A stretch of 64,000 nt of DNA, from positions 1 through 64,000 of the forward strand of contig NZ_VOXD01000018.1 of NCBI RefSeq assembly GCF_008014675.1. Direction: 5' to 3'. A program made the translations under genes and the position numbers. Every line of letters begins with the position of its first letter. Within the stretch, counting starts at the first letter, position 1. The stretch comes from Neolewinella aurantiaca. GTDB taxonomy: Bacteria; Bacteroidota; Bacteroidia; Chitinophagales; Saprospiraceae. Below, one piece after another: positions 52,502 through 60,919 of the stretch. The notes under the pieces were generated by a model, which searched no databases, had not been told where the DNA came from, and was given only the letters and a program-made list of their open reading frames with translations.

Positions 52502-53149
52502 ATGAAGTACCTCCTCCTACTCTGCTTTTCTGTCTTTTCTTTCACCTGCGTTCGCGCCCAATTAGTAGACCAAAACGGTGAAGATCTCGTCCAGTTTTCA
52601 GGAATGGTGCTCGATGGAACCAATACCCAGCTCTACCCGATCCCGTACGCAACGGTACTGATCAAGAACGACGGACGCGGTACTTACGCCAACTTAGACG
52701 GCTTCTTCAGCATCGTGACGCACAAAGGTGACACCGTCGTTTTCAGCGCGCTTGGCTTTGAGGAGGCGACTTACATCGTGCCGGATACGCTGCAGGACGA
52801 CAAATACAGCATCGTACAGTTGATGACCAAAAACGACATCGATCTGCCTACCGCAGTCGTTTTCCCCTGGCCCAGCCGGGATCACTTCAAGCTGGAATTT
52901 CTGGCGATGGACGTTACGGATGAGTTACAGACCATCGCGTCGAATAACCTGAGTGCCGACAAACTCGAAGAACTACAAAAAACAGTCCCCATGTCTGGTG
53001 CCGAAAACGGTAGCTATTACCTCCGTCAGCAAGCACGGCAGACGTACTACATCGGACAGAGGCCTCCTATGAATATCTTCAGCCCGGTAGCCTGGAAACA
53101 GTTCTTCGACGGGTGGAAGCGGGGAGACTTTAAGAAAAAGGATGACTAA
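52502..53149 (+). CDS. Secreted carboxypeptidase-regulatory-like domain protein
   Basis: The 215-aa protein has a signal peptide (YLLLLCFSVFSFTCVRAQ) followed by a CarboxypepD_reg-like beta-sandwich (about 30-115: FSGMVLDGTNTQLYPIPYAT, YANLDGFFSIVTHKGDTVVF then SALGFEEA). This matches extracellular beta-sandwich domains found before TonB receptors and in lone periplasmic proteins of Bacteroidota. The remainder is helical, unassigned, and ends in a basic/acidic tail. The dispersed 19-bp repeat (52540-52558) encodes the signal-peptide C-region, including its FTCVRA sequence. ATG at 52502 is chosen because it starts the signal peptide. Confidence 0.75.
   Translation: MKYLLLLCFSVFSFTCVRAQLVDQNGEDLVQFSGMVLDGTNTQLYPIPYATVLIKNDGRGTYANLDGFFSIVTHKGDTVVFSALGFEEATYIVPDTLQDDKYSIVQLMTKNDIDLPTAVVFPWPSRDHFKLEFLAMDVTDELQTIASNNLSADKLEELQKTVPMSGAENGSYYLRQQARQTYYIGQRPPMNIFSPVAWKQFFDGWKRGDFKKKDD
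52540..52558 (+). repeat. Dispersed 19-bp repeat, copy 12 (inside a gene)
   Basis: TTTCACCTGCGTTCGCGCC, one mismatch; read as FTCVRA across the signal-peptide cleavage region. Confidence 0.75.
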
Positions 53150-53180
53150 CTTCCCCTTCCGGGCTACCAGATTTCACGGG

Positions 53181-53199
53181 GGCGCGAACGCAGGTGCAA
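53181..53199 (-). repeat. Dispersed 19-bp repeat, copy 13
   Basis: The minus strand reads TTGCACCTGCGTTCGCGCC, identical to copy 10 and an exact consensus match. Intergenic. Confidence 0.85.
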
Positions 53200-53303
53200 A
53201 AAACGTTATTTAAGGGCAGCGTTTGCAACGTCGCCTGACGTTATTCTGCGGTTACTGATGGTTTGCAACGCAACTATCCGGCCCGGCAATCAGTTAATAA
53301 GGC

Positions 53304-53993
53304 ATGAGTGCTCCCGCCAACCAAACCGGACCAGACACCCCTACCCTTCTGGTTTACGTCTGCCTTTACTTTCTGGTCGCCAGTCTTTTCCTGCGCCTTT
53401 CTCCCGGTATTGGCGTCGTGCTTTTCCTTCTGGGCATTATCGGCCTCGCCGCCTGGTTCGGAACCTCATGGTTCCGTAAGCATCGCAGCGAAAAACCCAA
53501 CCCCAACGACTTTGGCTACCGCATTGGTCAGCGTTACGAAGATTGCCGCCGGAAGGAAGAACGTTTCAGAACCGAAGCAGAAGGCATCCGTAACAGCATT
53601 GCTACCCTGCGCGACGACATCGAACGCAGTTCTTCTGCCGACGCAGGAGAAGTGGAACGCGCCCAAAAACTGATTACCGAGTTCGAAGCCGAATTCAACC
53701 TTCGCCATGCCAAAGCTTCCTTTTTTGCCGATTGCGCCGCCAAGCTGAAGGCCCTCCTTGACCGCCACAAACTGCAAGAGTCCATCATCGCACGCAAGAA
53801 AGAATTGGATGCGCTTCGGTCCACCAATTTCGACGACGAGGCCGCCCTCGAAGAAACCCGCTACCACCTCGAGCGCGACACGATCGAACTGGACACGATC
53901 GCCGAATTGAGTAAAGAAGCTTTTGCCAGCTTCAAAGCAGAACAAGCGGAAGAATTGCGCCTCCGCCTCGAGAAATTGAGGAGCGAATTGTAG
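53304..53993 (+). CDS. Membrane-anchored coiled-coil protein, 229 aa
   Basis: Two hydrophobic segments (residues about 14-31 and 35-53) are followed by a long charged coiled coil (about 75-229, for example RKEERFRTEAEGIRNSIATL and YHLERDTIELDTIAELSKEA). Topology suggests a short periplasmic turn and a cytosolic coiled coil. No catalytic motif or known domain was recognised. It stands alone before the tRNA-Glu cluster. A structural or scaffolding role is possible but unproved. Confidence 0.6.
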   Translation: MSAPANQTGPDTPTLLVYVCLYFLVASLFLRLSPGIGVVLFLLGIIGLAAWFGTSWFRKHRSEKPNPNDFGYRIGQRYEDCRRKEERFRTEAEGIRNSIATLRDDIERSSSADAGEVERAQKLITEFEAEFNLRHAKASFFADCAAKLKALLDRHKLQESIIARKKELDALRSTNFDDEAALEETRYHLERDTIELDTIAELSKEAFASFKAEQAEELRLRLEKLRSEL

Positions 53994-54043
53994 CCTCTCC
54001 CCACTCAAAAAAATCCTCGGCAAGAAAAAGTTTTCACAAACAC

Positions 54044-54074
54044 TTCCACATTTTGCGCAGAGGTACTATCTTTG
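54044..54074 (+). promoter_or_regulatory. Promoter of the tRNA-Glu cluster
   Basis: TATCTTTG at 54067-54074 is an exact -7 box, with TTC at 54044-54046 at 20-bp spacing as a weaker -33. The first tRNA begins 141 bases downstream. Confidence 0.5.
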
Positions 54075-54214
54075 CGGTCGCTTAAGCGCAGAATGCTGTG
54101 CCCACTGCTTTTTCAATTCTTAATATCTGATGTATTTTATTGCTCCTCTAAGCAATATTGCTTTTTGACCCTTGTAGTTCTTACCGACAACAAATCAGAC
54201 GTCAGACATCCTAC

Positions 54215-54286
54215 GGCCCGTTCGTCTATCGGCTAGGACGCCAGGTTTTCATCCTGGTAAGAGGGGTTCGATTCCCCTACGGGCTA
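54215..54286 (+). tRNA. tRNA-Glu (TTC), copy 1
   Basis: 72 nt with a full cloverleaf: acceptor GGCCCGT pairs with ACGGGCT, anticodon stem CCAGG/CCTGG encloses TTTTCAT (anticodon TTC), and the T loop is TTCGATT. CCA is not encoded. Confidence 0.95.
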
Positions 54287-54398
54287 CTAAACCGCTTTGC
54301 GGTTTTAATTAGTAATTCTCGGCTTCTGATTCAGCGTCTGCAACGGCGACAGCTAAATCAGGATTCAAACTTCGAGAATTCAAAACCATATATCCTAC

Positions 54399-54470
54399 GG
54401 CCCGTTCGTCTATCGGCTAGGACGCCAGGTTTTCATCCTGGTAAGAGGGGTTCGATTCCCCTACGGGCTA
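54399..54470 (+). tRNA. tRNA-Glu (TTC), copy 2
   Basis: Identical in sequence to copy 1. Confidence 0.95.
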
Positions 54471-54582
54471 CTAAACCGCTTTGCGGTTTTAATTAGTAAT
54501 TCTCGGCTTCTGATTCAGCGTCTGCAACGGCGGCAGCTAAATCAGAATTCAAACTTCGAGAATTCAAAACTATACATCCTAC

Positions 54583-54654
54583 GGCCCGTTCGTCTATCGG
54601 CTAGGACGCCAGGTTTTCATCCTGGTAAGAGGGGTTCGATTCCCCTACGGGCTA
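54583..54654 (+). tRNA. tRNA-Glu (TTC), copy 3
   Basis: Identical in sequence to copies 1 and 2; followed by the cluster terminator. Confidence 0.95.
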
Positions 54655-54661
54655 CACTTTC

Positions 54662-54698
54662 AATAGCTTCATTTCCGCAAGGAGGTGAGGCTATTTTT
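54662..54698 (+). terminator. Terminator of the tRNA-Glu cluster
   Basis: AATAGCTTCA pairs with TGAGGCTATT (one mismatch) and is followed by a short T-run. Confidence 0.75.
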
Positions 54699-54872
54699 AG
54701 TTTTACAGCAGTTCTTCGGGGCCCCAGTCCGGCAATTACGGCCAGAAAGTGTAAAAATTACACTAAGAATGCAATTTAATCGTTCCAAGAAAGCTTGGAA
54801 TTTACCCCAAGGGTGTACATTTGGACTACTAAAAGCAAAGTGATTGGACTGAGACCATAAAATCAAAGCCCT

Positions 54873-54880
54873 TATCTTTG
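54873..54880 (+). promoter_or_regulatory. -7 box TATCTTTG upstream of gap
   Basis: An exact match 119 bases before the gap start codon; TTG at 54844 is 26 bp away, wider than usual. Confidence 0.5.
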
Positions 54881-54932
54881 CGCCTTCTTAAGCAGAGTCG
54901 GCAGGTTACAGTAATTGGTCATCCAACATTCT

Positions 54933-54951
54933 TTGCACCTGCGTTTGCGCC
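54933..54951 (+). repeat. Dispersed 19-bp repeat, copy 14
   Basis: TTGCACCTGCGTTTGCGCC, in the gap leader, about 49 bases before the start codon. One mismatch. Confidence 0.8.
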
Positions 54952-54999
54952 CAAATTTCAACAGACCAATAGCTCCTAAACAAAAAAGAATTCTCAATC

Positions 55000-55989
55000 A
55001 TGGCAAGAATTGCAATTAACGGTTTCGGCCGTATCGGACGAATTACCCTCCGCAACCTTCTCGAAAAAGGACTGGACGTTGTGGCCATCAATGACCTGAC
55101 CGACAACGCCACCCTGGCGCACCTCTTCAAGTACGACTCTGTACAGGGGAACTACCCAGGCGAGGTAAAGAGCGACGACGATTACATCTACATCGATGGC
55201 AAGAAAATTGACGCGCTCAGCCAGCCCGACCCAAGCAAGCTTCCGTGGGGAGAAATGGACGTTGACGTTGTACTTGAGTGTACTGGTCGTTTCGTACAGA
55301 AAGAAAAAGCCAACCTTCACATCGAGGCGGGTGCCAAGAAAGTACTCATCTCTGCTCCTGCTAAAGGAGATGTTGCCACCGTTGTTCTTGGTGTAAACGA
55401 GGAAGTACTCAACGCTGAGACCAAGATTTACTCTAACGCCAGTTGTACTACCAACTGTCTGGCTCCCCTCGTGAAAGTACTCGACGATGCCTTCGGTGTT
55501 GAGCAGGGTCTGATCACTACGGTTCACGCTTACACTGCTGACCAGAACATCCAGGATGGTCCACACAAAGACCTTCGTCGCGCCCGTGCTGCGGCAGTCA
55601 ACATCATCCCAACCAGTACTGGTGCCGCTAAAGCTGTAGGTCTGGTGCTTCCTCACCTTGACGGCAAGCTCGACGGTGGTGCCATGCGCGTGCCGGTTCC
55701 TACCGGTTCCCTCACCGACCTCGTCGTGAACCTCAAGACCGAAGCTACCGTAGAAGAGATCAACGCTGCCTACAAGAAAGCCTCTGAAGGCTCAATGAAA
55801 GGTATCCTCGCTTACGTGACCGATCCTTACGTGAGCTCCGACATCGTTGGTAGCAAGTACAGCAGCCTTTATGACGAAGGCCAAACCAAAGTTATCGGCA
55901 AACTCGTAAAAGTGGTAAGCTGGTACGACAACGAAGCTGGTTACTCTGCTCGTCTGGCTGACCTGTGTGAGCGCATTGCAGCAATGTAA
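55000..55989 (+). CDS. gap: Glyceraldehyde-3-phosphate dehydrogenase, type I
   Basis: A 329-aa glycolytic enzyme. The NAD-binding NGFGRIGR (7-14), catalytic SNASCTTNC (Cys about 149) and the HAYTADQNIQDGPHKDLRRA segment with the catalytic His region are all present. It oxidises glyceraldehyde-3-P to 1,3-bisphosphoglycerate in a homotetramer. The next gene is pgk on the same strand, the following pathway step. A strong inverted repeat lies between the two, so gap mRNA level could be set separately from pgk. A dispersed repeat lies in its leader. Confidence 0.96.
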   Translation: MARIAINGFGRIGRITLRNLLEKGLDVVAINDLTDNATLAHLFKYDSVQGNYPGEVKSDDDYIYIDGKKIDALSQPDPSKLPWGEMDVDVVLECTGRFVQKEKANLHIEAGAKKVLISAPAKGDVATVVLGVNEEVLNAETKIYSNASCTTNCLAPLVKVLDDAFGVEQGLITTVHAYTADQNIQDGPHKDLRRARAAAVNIIPTSTGAAKAVGLVLPHLDGKLDGGAMRVPVPTGSLTDLVVNLKTEATVEEINAAYKKASEGSMKGILAYVTDPYVSSDIVGSKYSSLYDEGQTKVIGKLVKVVSWYDNEAGYSARLADLCERIAAM

Positions 55990-56028
55990 ATCGGCACACT
56001 AGTAGCTAGGGAACTAGTAGCTAGACGC

Positions 56029-56068
56029 TAGAAAGCTAGGAACCGGGCAACCAGTTTCTAGCTTTCTA
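56029..56068 (+). other. Inverted repeat between gap and pgk
   Basis: TAGAAAGCTAG pairs exactly with CTAGCTTTCTA around an 18-base loop. There is no U-tract, so it is more likely an mRNA-processing or stabilising stem than a terminator. Direct CTAGTAGCTAG repeats precede it. Confidence 0.45.
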
Positions 56069-56210
56069 ATTTCCGAAAGCCAGCTCCCCAGTTTTCTACA
56101 CACAGGTGAATCAGCCGCACAAGCCCCCCCACCCTCTCCGGTGTGGTCTCTGCCGGCTGGATCATCAGTCCACTTCCAACTCCCAGTTTCTAACTCTAGT
56201 TCTTAAAAAT

Positions 56211-57425
56211 ATGAACCTTAAAGATTTAAACGTAGAAGGCAAAAAAGTCCTCGTTCGCGTAGATTTCAACGTGCCCCTCGACGGTGAAAAAAACATTACC
56301 GACGATACACGCATTGCCAAGGCTGCTCCTACCATTCAGTATCTTCTGGAAAACGGCGCTGCCGTAATTCTGATGAGCCACCTTGGCCGTCCGCAAAAGA
56401 AACTAAAAGAGGACGGTACCGTTGACCGCGAAAAATTCAGCCTTGCTCCCGTTGTTACTACGCTGGAGGACTACGCCGGATGTCAGGTGCAGTTCGTTCC
56501 CGATACCATCGGAGAAGAAGCCAAAGCTGCAGTTGAAGCCCTTGAACCGGGCCAGATTCTTCTGCTGGAGAACACCCGCTTCTACGCAGGAGAAGAAAAA
56601 GGCGACGAAGACCTCGCTAAGGCGATGGCTGACCTGGCCGACGTTTACGTCAACGATGCATTCGGAGCCGCTCACCGCGAGCACGCTTCTACCGCAACCG
56701 TAGCCCGGTTCTTCGACGCCGACCACAAATCGTTCGGTTTCCTGATCGCCGCCGAGCTGGAGGGCGCAGAAAAACTGCTCAACAACCCTAACCACCCGGT
56801 AACCGCCATCGTGGGCGGAGCGAAAGTATCCGACAAAATCCTCCTGCTGGAGAAATTGCTTGACTTCGCCGACAACATCATCATCGGCGGAGCGATGGCT
56901 TATACCTTCAGTCTCGCTCAGGGAGGAAAGGTTGGCAACTCCCTGGTGGAGCGCGATAAAACCGACAACGCCATGGCCCTGCTGAAAAAAGCGGAAGCCA
57001 ACGGAACCAAAATCTACCTGCCGGTAGACACAAAGGTGGGCAAAGAGTTTGCGAACGAAACACCCTCCGACATCGTAAAAGCCGGTGAGATCGGAGACGA
57101 ATGGGAAGGCCTCGACATCGGCCCCGAATCCATCAAAAACTTCAGCGATGTCATCGCTACCAGCAAATCGATTCTCTGGAATGGCCCCATGGGCGTATTC
57201 GAGATGAGCAACTTCGCTATTGGCACCAACGCCATTGCCGAAGCGGTCGCAAAAGCGACCAAAGAAAACGATGCTTACAGCCTTATTGGCGGCGGAGACT
57301 CTGTTTCAGCCATCAACCAGGCCGGTCTGTCCGATCAGGTATCCTTCGTATCTACCGGTGGCGGAGCCATGCTCGAGCTGCTGGAGGGCAAGGAACTGCC
57401 CGGTATTGCTGCGATTAAATCGTAA
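56211..57425 (+). CDS. pgk: Phosphoglycerate kinase
   Basis: A 404-aa cytosolic enzyme that transfers phosphate from 1,3-bisphosphoglycerate to ADP. The signature KVLVRVDFNVPL (about 12-23), SHLGRP, and C-terminal GGGDSVSAINQAGL with the nucleotide-binding Gly loop are intact, and the length is normal. ATG at 56211 is chosen because the family begins with MNLKDL-type sequence; the 35 upstream codons are not conserved. It forms a glycolytic pair with gap. Ends in a terminator with an unusually large loop. Confidence 0.96.
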   Translation: MNLKDLNVEGKKVLVRVDFNVPLDGEKNITDDTRIAKAAPTIQYLLENGAAVILMSHLGRPQKKLKEDGTVDREKFSLAPVVTTLEDYAGCQVQFVPDTIGEEAKAAVEALEPGQILLLENTRFYAGEEKGDEDLAKAMADLADVYVNDAFGAAHREHASTATVARFFDADHKSFGFLIAAELEGAEKLLNNPNHPVTAIVGGAKVSDKILLLEKLLDFADNIIIGGAMAYTFSLAQGGKVGNSLVERDKTDNAMALLKKAEANGTKIYLPVDTKVGKEFANETPSDIVKAGEIGDEWEGLDIGPESIKNFSDVIATSKSILWNGPMGVFEMSNFAIGTNAIAEAVAKATKENDAYSLIGGGDSVSAINQAGLSDQVSFVSTGGGAMLELLEGKELPGIAAIKS

Positions 57426-57452
57426 CAGTCTTAAAGTCTGTTGTACCGAAAG

Positions 57453-57538
57453 GGGCTGTGCCTCCGACTCTGGTAAACTCCCAATGCGACTTGAAAACGC
57501 GCCGGGGAGGTACCTGAGTGGGAGGCACGCCCTTTTTT
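57453..57538 (+). terminator. Terminator after pgk with a 55-nt loop
   Basis: GGGC-T-GTGCCTCC (57453-57465) pairs with GGAGGCACGCCC (57521-57532), one bulge, followed by six Ts. The loop can fold further through ACTCCC/GGGGAG. It may also stop transcripts of the convergent gene. Confidence 0.75.
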
Positions 57539-57541
57539 CGT

Positions 57542-59398
57542 TTAGCGCAATAGTGTAAAGCTGCCAGCGTAAGGCAGTACTGCACCGTCCAGGAAGCGAA
57601 CGGAAGCAGTGTAATAATATACTCCGTTTCGGGCGGGCTCACCGTCTGTGCTCCCGTCCCAACCCGAAGCGGCAAGGTTAGGCTCCAGGTTCTCAGCGCC
57701 GAAGACCTGGCCTCCCCACCGGTCGAAGATATTCAGGCTGTTGATCGCAGTCACGTTGGGTACTGCAGCGAAGAGCGTAAAATAGTCGTTGATGCCATCT
57801 CCGTTGGGAGAGAACGCATTGGGAGGATATACTTTCCGGTTTTTCACCACCACGTAGCGCAATGAATCGCGGGCTTCGCAGCCCCGAGGGGAGGTAGCAA
57901 CGAGATATAAAGTCCCGCTTTCAGCGGGAGTGAAGCGAGCTCCGTCGCAATCCTCCGTACAATCGACAAGACCCGGAGGGCTGAAGTTATAAGACGTCAC
58001 GGCATCGTTGGTACCATCAGTAAGCAAAATGCTTTCGCCAAGGTCTACCACCCGGGGTTCTCCCATTTCGATGGCAAAGGGATTAGGTGTAACTAAACTG
58101 ATCGTCCCCTCTTCCGCACAGCCATAGCGGTCTGCGATGCGGTAAGCGAAGTCTCCTTGCCCCAGGCCAGTGATGGAGGTACCCAGGCTGCGGGTCATGC
58201 CGCCGAAGGTAAAGCGGAACGGCTCCGTTCCGTTGTTCACCTGCACAAGTTCTACACTACCATCGGTGAGGTAGGAACAACTTGGGTCCGTAACGGTAAA
58301 GTCGCCGGTGATATCCGGATCAGAGACCACCGTTAGCCGTAGGGTAACAATACTGTCGCAACCGAGGGATGAAAGTAACGTATCCACCGACACGCCGGTT
58401 TGGCGGTATTCAGAAGCACCTACGGCAACCATCATTCCCTCACAAATTGTATCCACGACTTCGTAGCGCTTGGGGATAACGTAAACCGTTTTCACATTAG
58501 AAACGACCCGGCATTTGTTATTGGTCAGGTTTACCGGCCCGTTGGCCAACAGGTAGCGGTAGTAGTAGAACCCGCTGGTTCGCCCGGTATGGGTAAAGGT
58601 CATCCCCATTTCTCCGGGAAGATCCTGCCAGGTCACTCCGTCGTCGAAGCTTTGCTGCCACTGCAGTTGGGGGTCGTCGTATTCACCTCCGGTGATCTCT
58701 GAGGTGAGAACCGCAGGCTCACCATCCTCGCAAATGCTTAGCATTTCCTCGCCGGCGATGCGGGCCAGCGGCCCGCAGGCACGAAAAGAGATATTATCGA
58801 TGGCCAGGTCGTTGCCGTTGCCACCGGGAGCATTGTTGCTCAGGGCCAGTACGACAGACGTTTGACCAGGAGCCGTCGTAAACGTGAAGCCGTAAGTATT
58901 CCACCGGCCCGTTTCGCCGATGGCCCCCGACGTGAAGCGGGTTACATCGTCGATGCTGAAACTTACGTTTGGTGTCAGTCCGTTAGAGCCCGGACTCAGG
59001 ATATTCCGCACATCCGCAGAAAACTGGTACAGGGTGTTTTCACAGAGATCATCCACCTGCTGTTCGTAGAACTTACCCGGAGAGAAGGCCGCATTGACAA
59101 CCATCATGTAACCATTCGGATCATTGCTGTTATCCGAGAAGGCATCCCAGGAGGGGAAGATGTAAGACCACGCGCCCATATCATTGGTGATGGTGTAGAA
59201 GCCGTCATTGGGTGGCGGATTGGGCTGGTAAAGAAAACCAGGAGCGATGCCGGGATCGGGTGTCAGGATGTTAGCAGTACCGCTACCGAAATCACCCGCT
59301 TCAAAAATGTTTTCTCCGAGGTTGCCGGAGCATTGCTGGGCGGACAAGCAGGCCGCCAGGGTGGTCAGAACGACCAGAAACAAAATTTTATGACTCAT
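57542..59398 (-). CDS. T9SS type B sorting-domain (gliding-motility-associated C-terminal) protein
   Basis: A 618-aa secreted protein with signal peptide SHKILFLVVLTTLAACLSAQ. Its mid-region has a carbohydrate-binding-like beta-sandwich (DNISFRACGPLARI) and Ig/PKD-like segments. The C-terminal domain (about 530-618) contains YPPNAFSPNGDGINDYF and the FDRWGGQVF motif, typical of gliding-motility-associated C-terminal domains that carry a type B sorting signal. It is convergent with pgk across the shared terminator, and 60 bp from the GT2 gene on the same strand. Function beyond surface display is unknown. Confidence 0.85.
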   Translation of the reverse strand: MSHKILFLVVLTTLAACLSAQQCSGNLGENIFEAGDFGSGTANILTPDPGIAPGFLYQPNPPPNDGFYTITNDMGAWSYIFPSWDAFSDNSNDPNGYMMVVNAAFSPGKFYEQQVDDLCENTLYQFSADVRNILSPGSNGLTPNVSFSIDDVTRFTSGAIGETGRWNTYGFTFTTAPGQTSVVLALSNNAPGGNGNDLAIDNISFRACGPLARIAGEEMLSICEDGEPAVLTSEITGGEYDDPQLQWQQSFDDGVTWQDLPGEMGMTFTHTGRTSGFYYYRYLLANGPVNLTNNKCRVVSNVKTVYVIPKRYEVVDTICEGMMVAVGASEYRQTGVSVDTLLSSLGCDSIVTLRLTVVSDPDITGDFTVTDPSCSYLTDGSVELVQVNNGTEPFRFTFGGMTRSLGTSITGLGQGDFAYRIADRYGCAEEGTISLVTPNPFAIEMGEPRVVDLGESILLTDGTNDAVTSYNFSPPGLVDCTEDCDGARFTPAESGTLYLVATSPRGCEARDSLRYVVVKNRKVYPPNAFSPNGDGINDYFTLFAAVPNVTAINSLNIFDRWGGQVFGAENLEPNLAASGWDGSTDGEPARNGVYYYTASVRFLDGAVLPYAGSFTLLR

Positions 59399-59458
59399 GG
59401 GTGTATTAGATCGACAAGTAACGCTAAGAAACGTGAAGATAAGTATTCCCACCATGCC

Positions 59459-60616
59459 TCAATGCCTACCCTTCCACTTTACGGTAAAACCCAATAAAGC
59501 TGCAGTCCCCACACCAAACAGAAAGAACGGATAAACAACGGAGGCCAGAGGATACCACTTCATGGCTTTGTTTTGCCCGAACCGTATCATCACCGGCCAG
59601 AGGCAGATCAGATCAATAAGTGCTTTACCTGCCCACAGCACAAGAACGAGGCGCGGCCGCAGGTGCAAGGGAAGGCTAATGAAAGAGATTACGATGGCGG
59701 CAGACAGGGAAAAGGCAAGTGCCTGAGCAAAGCTGAGCTTTGCGTTATTGTAATTCCCCGCCTTTCCTGCCCACCGAAGCCGTTGCCGCCAGAGTGCCAG
59801 CCAGCCGTTTACCGGCCGGGTCGTTACCGCAGCCCCGGCAACGTAGTGGGTTACGGGAGGAGCAATTGACTTAGAGACAGAAACCTGTTTTGTTGCCGGC
59901 CAGAGATCCGGCTGGTAAAACTTATGAAGCAACAACACATCGTCTCCCGAAGGCAGATGATCCACTCCTTGGTAGCCGCCGACAGCATTGAACAGCTGAC
60001 GACGAAAAGCGAAGTTTGCACCATTGGCCAGTGCCGGCCTGCCCTGCCGGGCGGTTGCGGCCGTCAGAAATTGGTACGCAGCCATATCCAATGCCTGATA
60101 AGCGTTGCAAAAGCTGTCTGCAGGAGCGATGAGAACCGGCCCAAGGACCACATCTGCACCCGCTGCAAACGCCGCTGCGATGCACGACACCCGGTCTGCG
60201 GGCCAGTAACAATCGGCATCGGTAGTGATGATGACATCGGCTTCGGTAGAAGTGATGGCGTAGGTAAGTGCAGCCTTTTTATGAGCAATCACCGGCTTCC
60301 CCTTCAGGTAGTCGGCCAGGTGAAGAAGGGTTACTCCGGCAGGCAGCAGCGTTGCTCCGTGATCTGAGGAATGATCGTCGATAAAGATGAGCTCCAACCC
60401 TCCGGAATAATCCTGGGCTAAAAGTGATGCCGCGAGGGCGGGCAGGTTCTCGGCTTCGTTGCGAAAAGGAACGAGCAGGGCTATCGTGGGCAAAGCGGAG
60501 TTGCTGTCGGGAGCAGGTTGCCGCACCACCCTGCGCCAGGCAGCGAGGCTGAAAAGTTGCCACGCGGTGTACAGCACAAGGATTAAAACAGCGAGTATGG
60601 CCAGGGCATCGATCAT
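59459..60616 (-). CDS. Membrane-bound family 2 glycosyltransferase
   Basis: The 385-aa protein has an N-terminal membrane helix (about 5-24), a GT-A domain with LLVPFRNEAENL, FIDDHSSD, TTDADC (metal-binding D-x-D), and SGDDVLLLHKF, followed by a QRLRWAGK acceptor-site motif (Q-x-x-R-W) and three C-terminal hydrophobic segments. This is a processive-type or polysaccharide-synthesising glycosyltransferase; the sugar is not predictable. A dispersed repeat (59650-59668) encodes part of HLRPRL between two of the C-terminal membrane segments. A perfect -7 box lies six bases before the ATG. Confidence 0.85.
   Translation of the reverse strand: MIDALAILAVLILVLYTAWQLFSLAAWRRVVRQPAPDSNSALPTIALLVPFRNEAENLPALAASLLAQDYSGGLELIFIDDHSSDHGATLLPAGVTLLHLADYLKGKPVIAHKKAALTYAITSTEADVIITTDADCYWPADRVSCIAAAFAAGADVVLGPVLIAPADSFCNAYQALDMAAYQFLTAATARQGRPALANGANFAFRRQLFNAVGGYQGVDHLPSGDDVLLLHKFYQPDLWPATKQVSVSKSIAPPVTHYVAGAAVTTRPVNGWLALWRQRLRWAGKAGNYNNAKLSFAQALAFSLSAAIVISFISLPLHLRPRLVLVLWAGKALIDLICLWPVMIRFGQNKAMKWYPLASVVYPFFLFGVGTAALLGFTVKWKGRH
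59650..59668 (-). repeat. Dispersed 19-bp repeat, copy 15 (inside a gene)
   Basis: The minus strand reads TTGCACCTGCGGCCGCGCC, an exact consensus match, preceded by CCTTCCC as in copy 10. Confidence 0.8.
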
Positions 60617-60622
60617 TCCGGG

Positions 60623-60630
60623 CAAAGGTA
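60623..60630 (-). promoter_or_regulatory. -7 box TACCTTTG, six bases from the GT2 start
   Basis: An exact match; transcription would begin at or next to the ATG. Confidence 0.5.
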
Positions 60631-60900
60631 ATCTTGCTGGTCTTTAAAGGGTGATCCCGAACGGCGCAATCGTTTTTAAAGGCAGGAGGTTCCCTCTGAT
60701 GGAGTGCCAGCCTAATGCTTTCTGCACGGTTCTGCTCACTCCGTCCGTAACCTCCCCCTGTCCGTGGGAGCGGGGAGCAAAACCACGATCGTAGAAGGTC
60801 AGCACGGATGGACTATCCCCACTAGCAGGAACAGCCTGTTTTTAAAGGTTACCAGTGCTCTGCCCCAACGGGCGGAAAAGCCTTTTTTTCAAAACCATTT

Positions 60901-60919
60901 TTGCACCTGCGACCGCGCC
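60901..60919 (+). repeat. Dispersed 19-bp repeat, copy 16
   Basis: TTGCACCTGCGACCGCGCC, an exact consensus match, three bases past the end of a convergent reading frame. Confidence 0.85.

Larger units (their letters stand above)
54215..54654 (+). repeat. 184-bp tandem repeat containing tRNA-Glu genes
   Basis: The three tRNAs start at 54215, 54399 and 54583, exactly 184 bp apart, and the spacers are nearly identical apart from a few substitutions. Each spacer begins with the hairpin AAACCGC-TTT-GCGGTTT and contains an AATTCTCG/CGAGAATT inverted repeat. Confidence 0.9.

Noticed and set aside
54158-54496. 112-codon frame across the tRNA-Glu array
   Set aside because: It translates tRNA sequence; the repeated peptide is a product of the 184-bp tandem repeat.
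54215-54654. CRISPR array
   Set aside because: The regular repeat is caused by tRNA genes; spacers are not unique and no cas gene is present.
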